A DNA stretch of 64,000 nt from Marinobacterium halophilum (GCF_003014615.1 NZ_PYGI01000019.1:37387-101386), one strand, 5' to 3'; shown: positions 43,619 through 54,288, counted from the stretch's first letter. Program-made: numbers and translations. Notes: generated from the sequence alone by a model not told the origin.

Positions 43619-44893
43619 GTGAGATGGGAAGTGTTTATCGCAGAGACAGCCCAAACAATGGACGCTGAACACGTCTTAGTGACTACTTGCTCAAGTGCAC
43701 GACGAACGATTAGCACGAAGGTAGCGCCATCGCCTGGGCGAACGCGGGGGAGCACGATACAGGACGTGGATTTAGCCCATCATGTTAAGAGACCCTTGTG
43801 CTCGTTATTTCTAATAGCCCTTTGTTTGCTTATATCCTTGCCTCTATCTGCCGAGTCGATTGAGTTTCATTTCTTTGGTAACTCGGTTGAAGCGGGGGTA
43901 ATTGCGATTGATGGCCCTATCACAGCAGATATTGCAGAACACTTGAGGGCGAAGCTGAAAGAGGAGGGCACCGAAGCGCGCCGGGTCGTTTTGAATAGCA
44001 ACGGAGGGTCGCTACTGGGTGGTATTCGCTTAGGTCGTTTTATCCGTCAAATGGGGTATTCCACCGAGGTCGGAAAGTTAGTACCTGATACAGCTGATCC
44101 AACCGGTAAGCAACAGGTTCATGGGGAGTGCTACAGTGCTTGTGCACTTGCGTTCTTGGGTGGCTCATATAGACAGCCCGAGAGTGCCCCTTGGTTGGGA
44201 TTTCATCAGTTTCACGAGGGCGGAGCATCCTATTCAGGATACAAGTTATCGCCGACTGAAATCAGGGCCGAGGGGTTGAGCCAGGCGCAGGTCATTTCTG
44301 GTATGGTTGTGAGTTATATGGTGGAGATGGGCGCCGATGCGCGGCTGTTCACTGAATCATCCCGCGCCGGACCAGCAGAACTAATCCGATTCACGATCGA
44401 AGATGCCATGCAGCTTGGCATCGTAACACCCAGACCATTTAGCGCTTGGACGTTGGTGCCGTACAAGCTGGGTGTTGTGGCTGCCTCTAAGCGAACGATT
44501 ACAACCGGCCCCTACGATTTGGCTATCCAGTCCACAGCTTTTTGTCGATCATCCACTAAAACCCCAAGCTTAATGATGACAGTGAAGCGAATTGCTGATC
44601 TGGAAGCTGATGACTTGGCCGAATATGCGGTCTATGTCAGCTTGGTACCGCAAGAAGGTTCGCGGCAGCAGAAAGAAACACTAACCCTTAACAAGGTTAG
44701 AGCGTTTGGCTCAGGTGCTACGTTACAAGTTGAAGTTACTCTGGATAATCACCTCGTTTCACTCATCACTCAGTCTGAATCATTCGGAATGACGTTGCTC
44801 GTGCCTAGAGTACTCGGAGGGTATTCAGTATCGCATGTACTTTCGCATAAGGACCGCGAAATACTCGGCGCGGCTTTTCGTCTTTGCATTTAG
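43619..44893 (+). CDS. Secreted ClpP-fold (crotonase-like) protein, uncertain start
   Basis: Open frame of 424 aa beginning at GTG 43619. A hydrophobic signal-like stretch (S-L-F-L-I-A-L-C-L-L-I-S-L-P-L-S-A) is only at residues ~62-78, so the true start is probably later; TTG at 43796, after AAGAGA, would place it correctly and give 365 aa. The mature part has V-V-L-N-S-N-G-G-S-L-L-G-G-I-R-L-G-R and G-E-C-Y-S-A-C-A-L-A-F-L-G-G, the ClpP-like periplasmic pattern with a Ser nucleophile candidate. C-terminal ~150 residues are unrecognised beta-rich sequence. Confidence 0.7.
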   Translation: MRWEVFIAETAQTMDAEHVLVTTCSSARRTISTKVAPSPGRTRGSTIQDVDLAHHVKRPLCSLFLIALCLLISLPLSAESIEFHFFGNSVEAGVIAIDGPITADIAEHLRAKLKEEGTEARRVVLNSNGGSLLGGIRLGRFIRQMGYSTEVGKLVPDTADPTGKQQVHGECYSACALAFLGGSYRQPESAPWLGFHQFHEGGASYSGYKLSPTEIRAEGLSQAQVISGMVVSYMVEMGADARLFTESSRAGPAELIRFTIEDAMQLGIVTPRPFSAWTLVPYKLGVVAASKRTITTGPYDLAIQSTAFCRSSTKTPSLMMTVKRIADLEADDLAEYAVYVSLVPQEGSRQQKETLTLNKVRAFGSGATLQVEVTLDNHLVSLITQSESFGMTLLVPRVLGGYSVSHVLSHKDREILGAAFRLCI

Positions 44894-44953
44894 GAAACCG
44901 GTGTATGGTGTGCCTGTGTGTCCAAGGAGCAATAGCATAAGGAGATAAAGATA

Positions 44954-45094
44954 GTGAACGCCAATGGCTTGGCGCAGTCGCGCGGGTGGGGTGAATTTGC
45001 CTTTTTCATGTCCAGCCCCAATGACCACTTTGTGCCGATAACCGCGTCTTGGTACGGCACACCTAACGTCCGCTCCGGCCAGCAGCTGACCTAA
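44954..45094 (+). CDS. Possible small protein, 46 aa, GTG start
   Basis: GTG at 44954 stands nine bases after a strong AAGGAG and opens a 46-codon frame ending at TAA 45092-45094. It begins 60 bp after the ClpP-like gene on the same strand. The product is soluble with a central F-A-F-F-M-S-S-P-N-D and has no recognised family. The ribosome site is the main support. Confidence 0.35.
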   Translation: MNANGLAQSRGWGEFAFFMSSPNDHFVPITASWYGTPNVRSGQQLT

Positions 45095-45129
45095 GCTAAA
45101 AGCACCCACGGCAAGCGCGAGCTGACCGC

Positions 45130-46254
45130 TTATTCACACATCACTCGGTATCGAGTACTGCGCCCGCCTCCCGGCAGTTGTACCAGACACCCAAGCTCAA
45201 CCAGCGCGGCGAGGTCTCGCGTGGCCGTCGCTTTGCTGGTTGCAGCGATGCTTTTGTACTTGCTGGCGTTGATGCCGTGGGTAAATTCATCCGCCTCAGC
45301 ATCCAGTAATCGGTTTAACACCTTACGCTGGCGATCATTCAGCTCAGTATCTTGATGAATGCGCCAGAAGCGCGCCTTGTCCAGCATGCGCAAAAACCGT
45401 GACAGACTGCGCTCCATCGCAGACAGCAATGTTTCAAGAAACCAGACCAGCCACTCAGTCACATCAAGAGAGCCTTTCTGTGTGTGCTCAAGAATATCGT
45501 AGTAACCATTCCGCGCCCGCATGATGGCGGCGCTCATGCTATAAAAACGTACGCTTGTCCCTTCGTCTTGAGCCAACGCTCGGTCGGAGACCGCACGCGT
45601 GACTCGACCGTTACCATCAGAAAAAGGGTGCAACGTTACCAGCCACAAATGCGCCAAGCCCGCACGGATGAGACCATCAAGGGAGCGGGAATCCTGATTG
45701 AACCACGTCAGAAATACTTCCAGCTCATCAAGCAGACGCTCACTGGGTGGCGCTTCAAAATGAATCACTTCCCGTTGCCCCTTTTGCGATACGACCACCA
45801 TCGGGTGTCCCGGTGTATCTTTCCGCACACCCCCAATGATGGCATCATCGGGCATGAATAGCGGGCGTTCGGGAAACAGACTCTTCTGCCACCGATACAG
45901 GGTGTCCAGTTCAAGCGGCATATCGACGTCTGATACAGCCTCAACCAACATCTGTACCAACTGCTCGGTTTCCGGCGTTACCGGTGCAACACCGGCGTTT
46001 TCAAGACCAAGGCGGCGGGCCGCTGATGAACGCACAGAAGCAGCGTTCAACAACTCACCCTCGATGGCACTGGTTTCGATGGCTTCCTGCACCAGCGTAT
46101 CAATCTGGTTCACCAGCGCGACATCTTGATCCAAGTGTGCCGCATGACCAACCAGGCGACCCTGAGTGATGCGAATCGCACTGATCAGGTGTACGAGTTT
46201 CGCTTGGTCGTAACGGAATTGAGGCCAATCAGAGTGTTGCCAGATGTAATGCAT
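45130..46254 (-). CDS. Fic-family AMPylase with DUF4172 N-terminus and winged-helix C-terminus
   Basis: 374 aa from ATG 46254. The N-terminal Fic-associated domain opens Y-I-W-Q-H-S-D-W-P-Q-F. An inhibitory helix S-A-I-E-G-E matches the (S/T)xxxE(G/N) class of self-inhibited Fic proteins. The catalytic loop H-P-F-S-D-G-N-G-R-V-T-R is intact. The C-terminal ~80 residues are a winged helix (A-T-S-K-A-T-A-T-R-D-L-A-A-L) that could bind DNA. It likely transfers AMP to a protein target. Two inverted repeats just upstream suggest self-regulation. No ribosome site is obvious. Confidence 0.9.
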   Translation of the reverse strand: MHYIWQHSDWPQFRYDQAKLVHLISAIRITQGRLVGHAAHLDQDVALVNQIDTLVQEAIETSAIEGELLNAASVRSSAARRLGLENAGVAPVTPETEQLVQMLVEAVSDVDMPLELDTLYRWQKSLFPERPLFMPDDAIIGGVRKDTPGHPMVVVSQKGQREVIHFEAPPSERLLDELEVFLTWFNQDSRSLDGLIRAGLAHLWLVTLHPFSDGNGRVTRAVSDRALAQDEGTSVRFYSMSAAIMRARNGYYDILEHTQKGSLDVTEWLVWFLETLLSAMERSLSRFLRMLDKARFWRIHQDTELNDRQRKVLNRLLDAEADEFTHGINASKYKSIAATSKATATRDLAALVELGCLVQLPGGGRSTRYRVMCE

Positions 46255-46279
46255 GGGCCGTTTTGATACCAAAATGTGG

Positions 46280-46315
46280 ATATGAGCCGATTGTAACCCC
46301 CTATTCGGCTCATAT
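46280..46315. promoter_or_regulatory. Inverted repeat 1 upstream of fic
   Basis: ATATGAGCCGA (46280-46290) and TCGGCTCATAT (46305-46315): 11-bp perfect arms with a 14-bp spacer, 26 bp upstream of the fic ATG. The half site GAGCCGA recurs in the second repeat, which argues for a specific DNA-binding protein, perhaps Fic itself through its winged helix. Confidence 0.6.
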
Positions 46316-46339
46316 AAACCCAAAAAACCCGCATTCCAT

Positions 46340-46367
46340 GAGCCGAATAGCTACGATTATTCGGCTC
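46340..46367. promoter_or_regulatory. Inverted repeat 2 upstream of fic
   Basis: GAGCCGAATA (46340-46349) and TATTCGGCTC (46358-46367): 10-bp perfect arms, 8-bp spacer, lying between fic and the ahpC promoter. Same half site as repeat 1, so there are four copies in under 90 bp. Confidence 0.6.
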
Positions 46368-46387
46368 GTCGCCCCGCACCGCCACAC

Positions 46388-46424
46388 ATAGCCTTACGCT
46401 ATCGAATAGATCAATACGATCAAT
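46388..46424 (+). promoter_or_regulatory. OxyR-type binding site and promoter of ahpC
   Basis: ATAG-N7-CTAT (46388-46402) is an exact OxyR half site; the second half (ATCA-N7-CAAT) is degenerate. A TACTAT -10-like box is at 46448-46453, so bound OxyR would touch RNA polymerase near -35, as in known OxyR-activated promoters. Confidence 0.55.
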
Positions 46425-46500
46425 TTTAAAGTTTCCCCTCGGCTCGATACTATGTGTCCAGATTAGAAATCAACGACACCAACGTTCAGGAGATGCACAC

Positions 46501-47064
46501 ATGGGTATCGTTAACACCGAGATCAAACCGTTCCAGGCAACTGCGTTCAAACAGGGTGAGTTTGTTGAAATCACCGAAGCCGACGTAAAAGGCAAGTGGG
46601 CCGTTTTCTTCTTCTACCCGGCTGACTTCACGTTCGTTTGCCCGACCGAGCTGGAAGATCTGGCCAGCAAGTACGAAGAGCTGCAGAGCATGGGCGTTGA
46701 AGTATTCTCCGTGTCCACTGACACGCACTTCAGCCACAAGGCATGGCACGATACCTCTGACGCCATCGGCAAGATCAACTACTACATGGTTGGCGACCAG
46801 ACTGGCAACATCACCAACAACTTCGGTGTGATGCGTGAAGGCCAAGGCCTGGCAGACCGCGCCACCTTCCTGATCGATCCGCAGGGCGTGATCCAGGCGA
46901 TGGAAATCACGGCTGAAGGTATCGGCCGTGACGCTGACGATCTGCTGCGCAAGGTAAAAGCTGCCCAGTACGTAGCCGCTCACCCGGGTGAAGTATGCCC
47001 GGCGAAGTGGAAAGAAGGCGAAGCGACTCTGGCACCGTCTCTGGATCTGGTTGGCAAGATCTAA
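46501..47064 (+). CDS. ahpC: Alkyl hydroperoxide reductase subunit C (2-Cys peroxiredoxin)
   Basis: 187 aa. Peroxidatic Cys in F-V-C-P-T-E (~47) and resolving Cys in E-V-C-P-A-K-W (~166); the C-terminus is that of the bacterial AhpC type. Reduces H2O2 and organic peroxides and is re-reduced by AhpF, encoded next. Ribosome site AGGAG; codon use is strongly biased toward common codons, as expected for an abundant protein. A strong terminator separates it from ahpF. Confidence 0.97.
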   Translation: MGIVNTEIKPFQATAFKQGEFVEITEADVKGKWAVFFFYPADFTFVCPTELEDLASKYEELQSMGVEVFSVSTDTHFSHKAWHDTSDAIGKINYYMVGDQTGNITNNFGVMREGQGLADRATFLIDPQGVIQAMEITAEGIGRDADDLLRKVKAAQYVAAHPGEVCPAKWKEGEATLAPSLDLVGKI

Positions 47065-47080
47065 GCATCCAGACCTGAAT

Positions 47081-47117
47081 ACCCCCGCCGGTTGGCACTG
47101 ACCGGCGGGGGTTTTTT
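47081..47117 (+). terminator. Intrinsic terminator after ahpC
   Basis: ACCCCCGCCGGT and ACCGGCGGGGGT form a 12-bp stem with an 8-nt loop, followed by a run of T. It lies 17 nt after the ahpC stop and should set ahpC expression above ahpF. Confidence 0.92.
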
Positions 47118-47171
47118 CGTTTTAAAGGAGTCTGATGTGCTGGCCTGCTGCGTCTTGAGCCTGCCACACTT

Positions 47172-47208
47172 ATAGCAAAATACTATTGGGTTATTAATAA
47201 CGATTAAT
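47172..47208 (+). promoter_or_regulatory. OxyR-type binding site upstream of ahpF
   Basis: ATAG-N7-CTAT (47172-47186) is an exact OxyR half site; the following half (TTAA-N7-TAAT) is weak. It lies 133 bp before the ahpF ATG and indicates that ahpF has its own oxidant-induced promoter after the ahpC terminator. Confidence 0.5.
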
Positions 47209-47340
47209 TTCACGCATGGGTTGCCACTGGTTAAGATAACCCCATATTCGAAATGAGCATGACCGCCGCCACAGGAGATCCACGGGGCGGAGTGCCATGC
47301 AACGTTTAGACCGTAATTTTGGCATGAGGGAATACTCGCT

Positions 47341-48879
47341 ATGTTGGACGCTAACCTGAAACAGCAGTTGAACACTTACCTGCAGAACATTGTCGCTCCA
47401 ATCGAGCTGACCCTGACCACCAATGACAGCGCCAAGTCACACGAGCTGGCTGAGCTGACCCACGAGATTGCCGAGCTGTCGGCCAAGATCAGCGTGAAAG
47501 ACGGCAATGACCGTCGCGCCCCGAGCATGGCCGTCGGTGCCGCCGGTGAAGCGCCGCGCATCAACTTTGCCGGTATCCCGATGGGCCACGAGTTCACCTC
47601 GCTGGTACTGGCACTGCTGCAGGCCGGTGGCCATCCGTCCAAGGCCGACGCCGAACTGCAGGACCAGATCCGCAACCTGACCGGCGAGTTCCATTTTGAG
47701 ACCTACATCTCGCTGTCATGCCAGAACTGCCCGGACGTGGTGCAGGCGCTGAACCTGATGGCGGTGCTGAACCCGAACATCACCCACACCATGATCGACG
47801 GTGCCCTGTTCCAGCAGGAAGTGGATGAGCGTCAGATCATGGCCGTGCCGTCCGTATACCTCAACGGTGAACACTTCGGTCAGGGCCGGATGACGCTGGC
47901 CGAGATCGTGAACAAGATCGACACCGGTGCAGCGGAAAAGAAAGCGGCCGCTCTGAACGAGAAAGCGCCTTACGACGTGCTGGTGGTGGGCGGTGGCCCG
48001 GCGGGTGCGTCCGCTGCGATCTACGCGGCACGTAAAGGCATCCGTACCGGTGTGGTTGCCGAGCGTTTCGGTGGTCAGGTGATGGATACCGTCGGTATCG
48101 AAAACTTCATCTCCGTGCCCTACACCGAAGGCCCCAAGCTGGTCGCCAGCCTGGAGCAGCATGTGAACGAATACGGCGTCGATGTAATCACCGAGCAGGC
48201 CGCCGCCAAGCTGACCAAAGGCGAGCTGATTGAAGTGGAACTGGCCAGCGGCGCAACGCTGAAAAGCCGCAGCGTGATTCTGGCCACCGGTGCCCGCTGG
48301 CGTGAAATGAACGTGCCGGGCGAGCAGGAATACCGTGGCAAGGGCGTGGCCTACTGCCCGCACTGCGATGGCCCGCTGTTCAAGGGCAAGAGCGTGGCGG
48401 TGATCGGCGGCGGCAACTCCGGTATCGAAGCGGCGATCGATCTGGCCGGACTGGTGAAAGACGTCACCGTGCTGGAGTTCTCCGACACCCTGCGTGCCGA
48501 TGATGTACTGGTGAAGAAGGCGCAGTCCCTGCCCAACGTCACCATCATCAAACAGGCGATGACCACCGAAGTACTGGGTGACGGCAACAAGGTCACTGGC
48601 CTGAAATACACCGACCGCGCCACTGACGAATCTCATGTCGTCGATGTCGCTGGCATCTTCGTGCAGATCGGTCTGGTGCCGAACAGCGAATGGCTGAAAG
48701 GCTGCCTGGAGCTGACCGAGCGTGGCGAAATCATCATCGACGGCCACGGTGCCACCTCCATGCCGGGCGTGTTTGCCGCAGGTGATGTGACCAACACTCC
48801 GTACAAGCAGATCATCATCTCGATGGGATCAGGTGCGACGGCTGCACTGGGAGCCTTTGATCACCTGATCCGCAACTGA
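47341..48879 (+). CDS. ahpF: Alkyl hydroperoxide reductase subunit F
   Basis: 512 aa flavoprotein disulfide reductase that reduces AhpC with NAD(P)H. N-terminal tandem thioredoxin-fold domain with C-Q-N-C (~129-132). FAD site [10 protein letters not shown] (~215), redox-active C-P-H-C-D-G (~345), NAD site [10 protein letters not shown] (~360), and C-terminal G-V-F-A-A-G-D-V-T. All motifs intact. A 20-codon frame (47297-47359) overlaps its start and might be a leader, but support is weak. Confidence 0.97.
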   Translation: MLDANLKQQLNTYLQNIVAPIELTLTTNDSAKSHELAELTHEIAELSAKISVKDGNDRRAPSMAVGAAGEAPRINFAGIPMGHEFTSLVLALLQAGGHPSKADAELQDQIRNLTGEFHFETYISLSCQNCPDVVQALNLMAVLNPNITHTMIDGALFQQEVDERQIMAVPSVYLNGEHFGQGRMTLAEIVNKIDTGAAEKKAAALNEKAPYDVLVVGGGPAGASAAIYAARKGIRTGVVAERFGGQVMDTVGIENFISVPYTEGPKLVASLEQHVNEYGVDVITEQAAAKLTKGELIEVELASGATLKSRSVILATGARWREMNVPGEQEYRGKGVAYCPHCDGPLFKGKSVAVIGGGNSGIEAAIDLAGLVKDVTVLEFSDTLRADDVLVKKAQSLPNVTIIKQAMTTEVLGDGNKVTGLKYTDRATDESHVVDVAGIFVQIGLVPNSEWLKGCLELTERGEIIIDGHGATSMPGVFAAGDVTNTPYKQIIISMGSGATAALGAFDHLIRN

Positions 48880-48922
48880 TCAACGCAGTAACTCGATCTC
48901 TCTTCAGCGACTAGCTGACGTT

Positions 48923-48946
48923 GCCGCCCTTAGGGGCGGCTTTTTT
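48923..48946 (+). terminator. Intrinsic terminator after ahpF
   Basis: GCCGCCC-TTAG-GGGCGGC followed by six T. Placed 43 nt after the ahpF stop and just before the convergent LysR gene. Confidence 0.92.
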
Positions 48947-48953
48947 GTGCCTA

Positions 48954-49838
48954 TTACCACGGCAATCCCCCTTTGAACCGCTCGATCAGAAAATCACACA
49001 ACAGCTGCAGCCGTGGCGAGCGTTGCCGTGCCTGTGGATACACCAGCCAGACACCGCTGAACGGGTAACGGTACTGCTCCAGCATCGAGATCAGTTCGCC
49101 TCGTGCCAGCGCCGGTTCCACGTAGTAGTCCGGCAGCTGCGCAATCCCCAGCCCCTTGCTGACCGCATCCAGCAGTGCCGGGCCGGAGTTGGAACGCCAG
49201 TTGCCGTTCACTTTCAGCTCGCGCCGCTGGCCATGTTCACTGAACAACCAGACGGTATTGGACCCCAACAGGCAGTTATGCCGGCTCAGTTCGCCCAGTG
49301 TGTGTGGCATCGGGTGATGCTGCAGGTAGTCGGTGCTGGCGCACAGGTATTCACGCCGGTCACACAGCCGTCGCGCCAGCAGCGAGGAATCCTTCAACGT
49401 GCCCATGCGCACCGCCAGGTCATAGCCTTCGCTGATCAGGTCGGTCTGGCGGTTGGTCAGGTGCAGGTCAAGGCTGACCTTGGGATAGCGCAGCATGAAG
49501 TCGTTGAGCTGCGGGGCCAGAAAACGCTCGCCGAAGGTGGTCGCGCAGGTCACCCGCAAGGTACCCGACGGCTCCGCCTGGAAGCTGGCCAACTCCTCTT
49601 CCGCCGCCGTAAACCCTTGCAGCAGTTCACAGCAGTGCTGGAAGTAATGCTCGCCCGCTTCGCTGAGGCGAAACTTGCGCGTGGTGCGGTACAGCAGCGG
49701 CGTGCTCAGTTCCGCTTCCAGCCGTGACACCAACCGGCTGATATGCGAGGGCGACACCTTCAGCTTCTGCGCCGCCGCCGAAAAACTGCCCTGCTGCACC
49801 ACTTCTACAAACGCCTCAATGGCGTCCCAGTTGCGCAT
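48954..49838 (-). CDS. LysR-family regulator, likely of the ridA-frmA-fghA genes
   Basis: 294 aa. Helix-turn-helix G-S-F-S-A-A-A-Q-K-L-K-V-S-P-S-H-I-S-R (~18-36) and a type-2 periplasmic-binding-like effector domain (T-F-G-E-R-F-L-A-P, L-D-L-H-L-T-N-R, G-L-G-I-A-Q-L-P). Belongs to the large DmlR/AaeR-like group. It is divergent from ridA and the formaldehyde genes with a 294-bp gap. LysR genes next to glutathione-dependent formaldehyde dehydrogenase are common, so regulation of that unit is likely but inferred. Confidence 0.88.
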   Translation of the reverse strand: MRNWDAIEAFVEVVQQGSFSAAAQKLKVSPSHISRLVSRLEAELSTPLLYRTTRKFRLSEAGEHYFQHCCELLQGFTAAEEELASFQAEPSGTLRVTCATTFGERFLAPQLNDFMLRYPKVSLDLHLTNRQTDLISEGYDLAVRMGTLKDSSLLARRLCDRREYLCASTDYLQHHPMPHTLGELSRHNCLLGSNTVWLFSEHGQRRELKVNGNWRSNSGPALLDAVSKGLGIAQLPDYYVEPALARGELISMLEQYRYPFSGVWLVYPQARQRSPRLQLLCDFLIERFKGGLPW

Positions 49839-50132
49839 GCTGACTCCTGTGGATATGGCGGCAACGCGTATTCATTCCCACCCTTGTTGAACAACAATGT
49901 ACAGAATTATGCCTGAAGCGGCGTGCAGCGGTCACACAACTGTCGGCTACGCGACCAATCACCAAATGAAGCCACCCATGAAGGAAATTTCTCTAAAAAC
50001 AGGGCATAAAAACATGCCAAAAAGCCAAAAATATGGGACAAATCGGGAGAAAATAGAGGGCCTTTACACTGTAAAGGCAGCACTCGGAACACGCTGAGCG
50101 CTGCCGTCATCATATCCAATCAGGAGCTTCGC

Positions 50133-51742
<1,610 letters not shown>

Positions 51743-51750
51743 GGCCAACC

Positions 51751-52608
51751 ATGTCCAACGTATCTGCAGCGCCTGAGCTGCTCGCCAGCAACAAATGCTT
51801 CGACGGTTGGCTCAAACGTTATCAGCACACATCAAGCGCGACCGGCACGGAGATGGTATTTGCCATCTTCCTGCCGCCGCAGGCACAGACTCAACCCGTT
51901 CCGGTACTGTACTGGCTGTCGGGCCTGACCTGCACCGATGAAAACTTCATGCAGAAGGCCGGGGCCCAGCGCCTCGCGGCTGAACTGGGCATCGCCATTG
52001 TCGCGCCGGACACCAGTCCGCGCGGCACCGACCTGCCCGGCGAGCATGACAGCTATGATTTCGGCTCCGGTGCCGGTTTTTACGTTAATGCGACCCAGGC
52101 ACCATGGTCAGATAACTACCGCATGTATGACTATGTGGTGGAAGAACTGCCTGCGCTGATCGAGCAGCACTTCCCGGTCACCGACAAACGCGCCATCAGC
52201 GGCCACTCCATGGGCGGCCATGGTGCGCTGATCTGTGCGCTGAAAAACCCGGGCCGTTACGCTTCGGTATCGGCATTTGCGCCGATCAGCAATCCGAGCA
52301 ACTGCCCCTGGGGCGAGAAGGCCCTGAGCGGTTACCTGGGTGATGATCGTGAAGCCTGGAAAGCCTGGGATAGCTGCGAACTGATCGCCCGTGCAGAAGA
52401 GAAACTGCCGTTGCTGGTGGATCAAGGTGAAGCCGATAACTTTCTGGCTGAACAGTTGAAGCCCGACGCGTTGCAGGCCGCCTGCTCAGCCGCAGAGCAT
52501 CCGCTGGAGTTGCGCCTGCAGCCGGGTTACGACCACAGCTACTTCTTTATCGCCAGCTTCATTGAGGATCATCTGCGCCACCATGCCAGGGCACTGCTGA
52601 TCGACTGA
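51751..52608 (+). CDS. fghA: S-formylglutathione hydrolase
   Basis: 285 aa from ATG 51751, with GAGG six bases upstream; the GTG at 51739 inside the frmA stop is less likely. Esterase-D type alpha/beta hydrolase: nucleophile Ser in G-H-S-M-G-G-H-G (~148), catalytic Asp near 227 and His in Y-D-H-S-Y-F-F. Releases formate and glutathione, completing formaldehyde detoxification with FrmA. Confidence 0.95.
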   Translation: MSNVSAAPELLASNKCFDGWLKRYQHTSSATGTEMVFAIFLPPQAQTQPVPVLYWLSGLTCTDENFMQKAGAQRLAAELGIAIVAPDTSPRGTDLPGEHDSYDFGSGAGFYVNATQAPWSDNYRMYDYVVEELPALIEQHFPVTDKRAISGHSMGGHGALICALKNPGRYASVSAFAPISNPSNCPWGEKALSGYLGDDREAWKAWDSCELIARAEEKLPLLVDQGEADNFLAEQLKPDALQAACSAAEHPLELRLQPGYDHSYFFIASFIEDHLRHHARALLID

Positions 52609-52666
52609 TCAGATGCACCGACCAGGCCGAGTCATAGTCTCGACCGGGCCTGGACGGTATGCGTGC

Positions 52667-53218
52667 CTACTTGTAGCGATCATGATTAAACACGAAATCG
52701 CCCCCTTCGGCGGTTTTATGACAGGCGATACACCCTGTTTGCATCCCCTTCGCCACTCGGCCGGCCAATGACATACCCTTGGGGTTTTTCATTACGTTGC
52801 CACGGGCATCGTATTTGACGTAGAACCAGTCACCATTTTCGGCATCATAACCGGCTTCGCGCTTAAGCATAATAGTAACTGCCTGCAGGTACCGCTTGGG
52901 GTCATTGATCACGTCGTCAATGTCGATACCGTCGCCACCATAATTACGCTTGACGATCAGCGGACCTGACTGACCATGCAACGTCACCGGCATTTCGATC
53001 AGTTCCAGAATCATGCCGTGGGGCTGTATGCCCTTGTACGGCCGAGTCATGACAGCATGGTCACCGGCCAACCCCTTGTATTCCATCAAGGCCCAGAGTG
53101 ACGTGGCCATTTCCATATCGGTCTGGTTGCCAAACGGTGCTTCAGCCGATGCCGGTACTGCCAGCCCCAGCGTAGCGCCCAGCACCACAGCCGATACCAG
53201 TGTGCGTACAGGTTTCAT
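52667..53218 (-). CDS. Secreted cytochrome P460-family haem protein
   Basis: 183 aa from ATG 53218 with GGGAGG. Signal peptide ending A-S-A. One haem-c site C-I-A-C-H near residue 167 and the preceding G-D-W-F-Y-V-K-Y-D block are typical of the P460/cytochrome c'-beta fold. P460 members oxidise hydroxylamine; the c'-beta members bind NO. Whether the Lys cross-link of true P460 is present cannot be told by eye. Convergent with fghA, suggesting a role in reactive nitrogen or formaldehyde-related stress, but this is weak. Confidence 0.8.
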   Translation of the reverse strand: MKPVRTLVSAVVLGATLGLAVPASAEAPFGNQTDMEMATSLWALMEYKGLAGDHAVMTRPYKGIQPHGMILELIEMPVTLHGQSGPLIVKRNYGGDGIDIDDVINDPKRYLQAVTIMLKREAGYDAENGDWFYVKYDARGNVMKNPKGMSLAGRVAKGMQTGCIACHKTAEGGDFVFNHDRYK

Positions 53219-53380
53219 GTTGTGCCTCCCGCGAGTGAAAGGGGCCAGCTCCCAGACATACCTGAAAGTAGCTTCAGTATCGGTCAGCAAGCGACATAAC
53301 GCTGGTCATTTTCAGACCATTCCGTTATGAGGATATCGCGGGGAGTAACAAGGGGCTGCAGGAAGCAGCCCCGAAAAGGC

Positions 53381-53857
53381 TTACAGCGCGGCCAGAATGG
53401 TCTCGGCGCTGCTCTTGTCGATGCCCTTTTCATCCACGTTCAGCAATTCAACCACACCGTCGTTGACGATCATGGCGTAACGCTGGCTGCGGGTGCCGAA
53501 CTGGACGGCGGTCAGGTCTTTGTCCAGCCCCAGTGCGGTCGCGAATGCGCCGATACCATCAGCCAGCATGATGATCTCATCGGCGTTCTGCGCCTTGCCC
53601 CAGGCATCCATCACGAAGACATCATTCACCGCCGTGCAGATGATGCTGTCTACGCCCTTGGCCTTGATTTCGTCGGCCTTGACCACGAAACCCGGCAGGT
53701 GGGTTTTGGAACAGCCCGGTGTGAATGCACCCGGTACCGCGAACAGAACCACTTTTTTACCGGCAAAGAGGTCGGCGGTTTGCACCGGCTCCGGGCCTTC
53801 CGCGCCCATCACGCGCAGTTCGATATTGGGAATGCTGTCACCGATCTGAATGCTCAT
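53381..53857 (-). CDS. Peroxiredoxin of the Prx5 type
   Basis: 158 aa from ATG 53857 (GGAGAG). Peroxidatic Cys in P-G-A-F-T-P-G-C-S-K-T-H-L-P-G-F (~49), the Prx5/AhpE-like signature. No glutaredoxin fusion is present, so an external reductant is used. Cytoplasmic peroxide removal, probably glutathione- or thioredoxin-dependent. Followed by a convergent intergenic gap and the P460 gene. Confidence 0.92.
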   Translation of the reverse strand: MSIQIGDSIPNIELRVMGAEGPEPVQTADLFAGKKVVLFAVPGAFTPGCSKTHLPGFVVKADEIKAKGVDSIICTAVNDVFVMDAWGKAQNADEIIMLADGIGAFATALGLDKDLTAVQFGTRSQRYAMIVNDGVVELLNVDEKGIDKSSAETILAAL

Positions 53858-53934
53858 GCTGTACTCTCCATTGACGCTATAGTTGACTGCTTTACTCAGG
53901 ATTGTAGCAGCGCTGTGCAGCCGCTGCCTATGCC

Positions 53935-54288
53935 TCATCCGCCAATATAATCGATCCAGCCACGCAACAAACCGATAAAGTCCTCCAGCCCCGCCTCGCA
54001 GGCGTCATCGGCCAGACCGAAACCGTCTTCCAGATCCTCGGTATCGCCTTCCGCCTGCAGCCAGACGCGGGCGCTTTCGTTGTCCAGCTGCAGACTGAGC
54101 TCACGCCCGTGCCAGTCAAACTGACCCCGATGTGCAGCCAGCAGTATTTGTGCCTGCAGCAGAATCCGCTGCGCCTGCGCCCGGTCCGTACCCAGCTCTT
54201 CGCCGAGCCAGCGCCCGAACAGCGCCTGCTCCATCTCGACCACCGCCTCGGGCTCGTCGTACAGGTCGCGCCTGAATTCGTATTCCAT
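53935..54288 (-). CDS. UPF0231 (YacL-like) protein
   Basis: 117 aa from ATG 54288. M-E-Y-E-F-R-R-D at the N-terminus and the acidic C-terminal half ending in G-L-E-D-F-I-G-L-L match E. coli YacL as I recall it. Small acidic cytoplasmic protein of unknown function. A longer frame upstream overlaps the ABC1-kinase gene on the other strand and is not credible. Confidence 0.75.
   Translation of the reverse strand: MEYEFRRDLYDEPEAVVEMEQALFGRWLGEELGTDRAQAQRILLQAQILLAAHRGQFDWHGRELSLQLDNESARVWLQAEGDTEDLEDGFGLADDACEAGLEDFIGLLRGWIDYIGG

Noticed and set aside
49897..50097. 66-aa frame between LysR and ridA
   Set aside because: No ribosome site; overlaps the expected divergent promoter region; composition is random.
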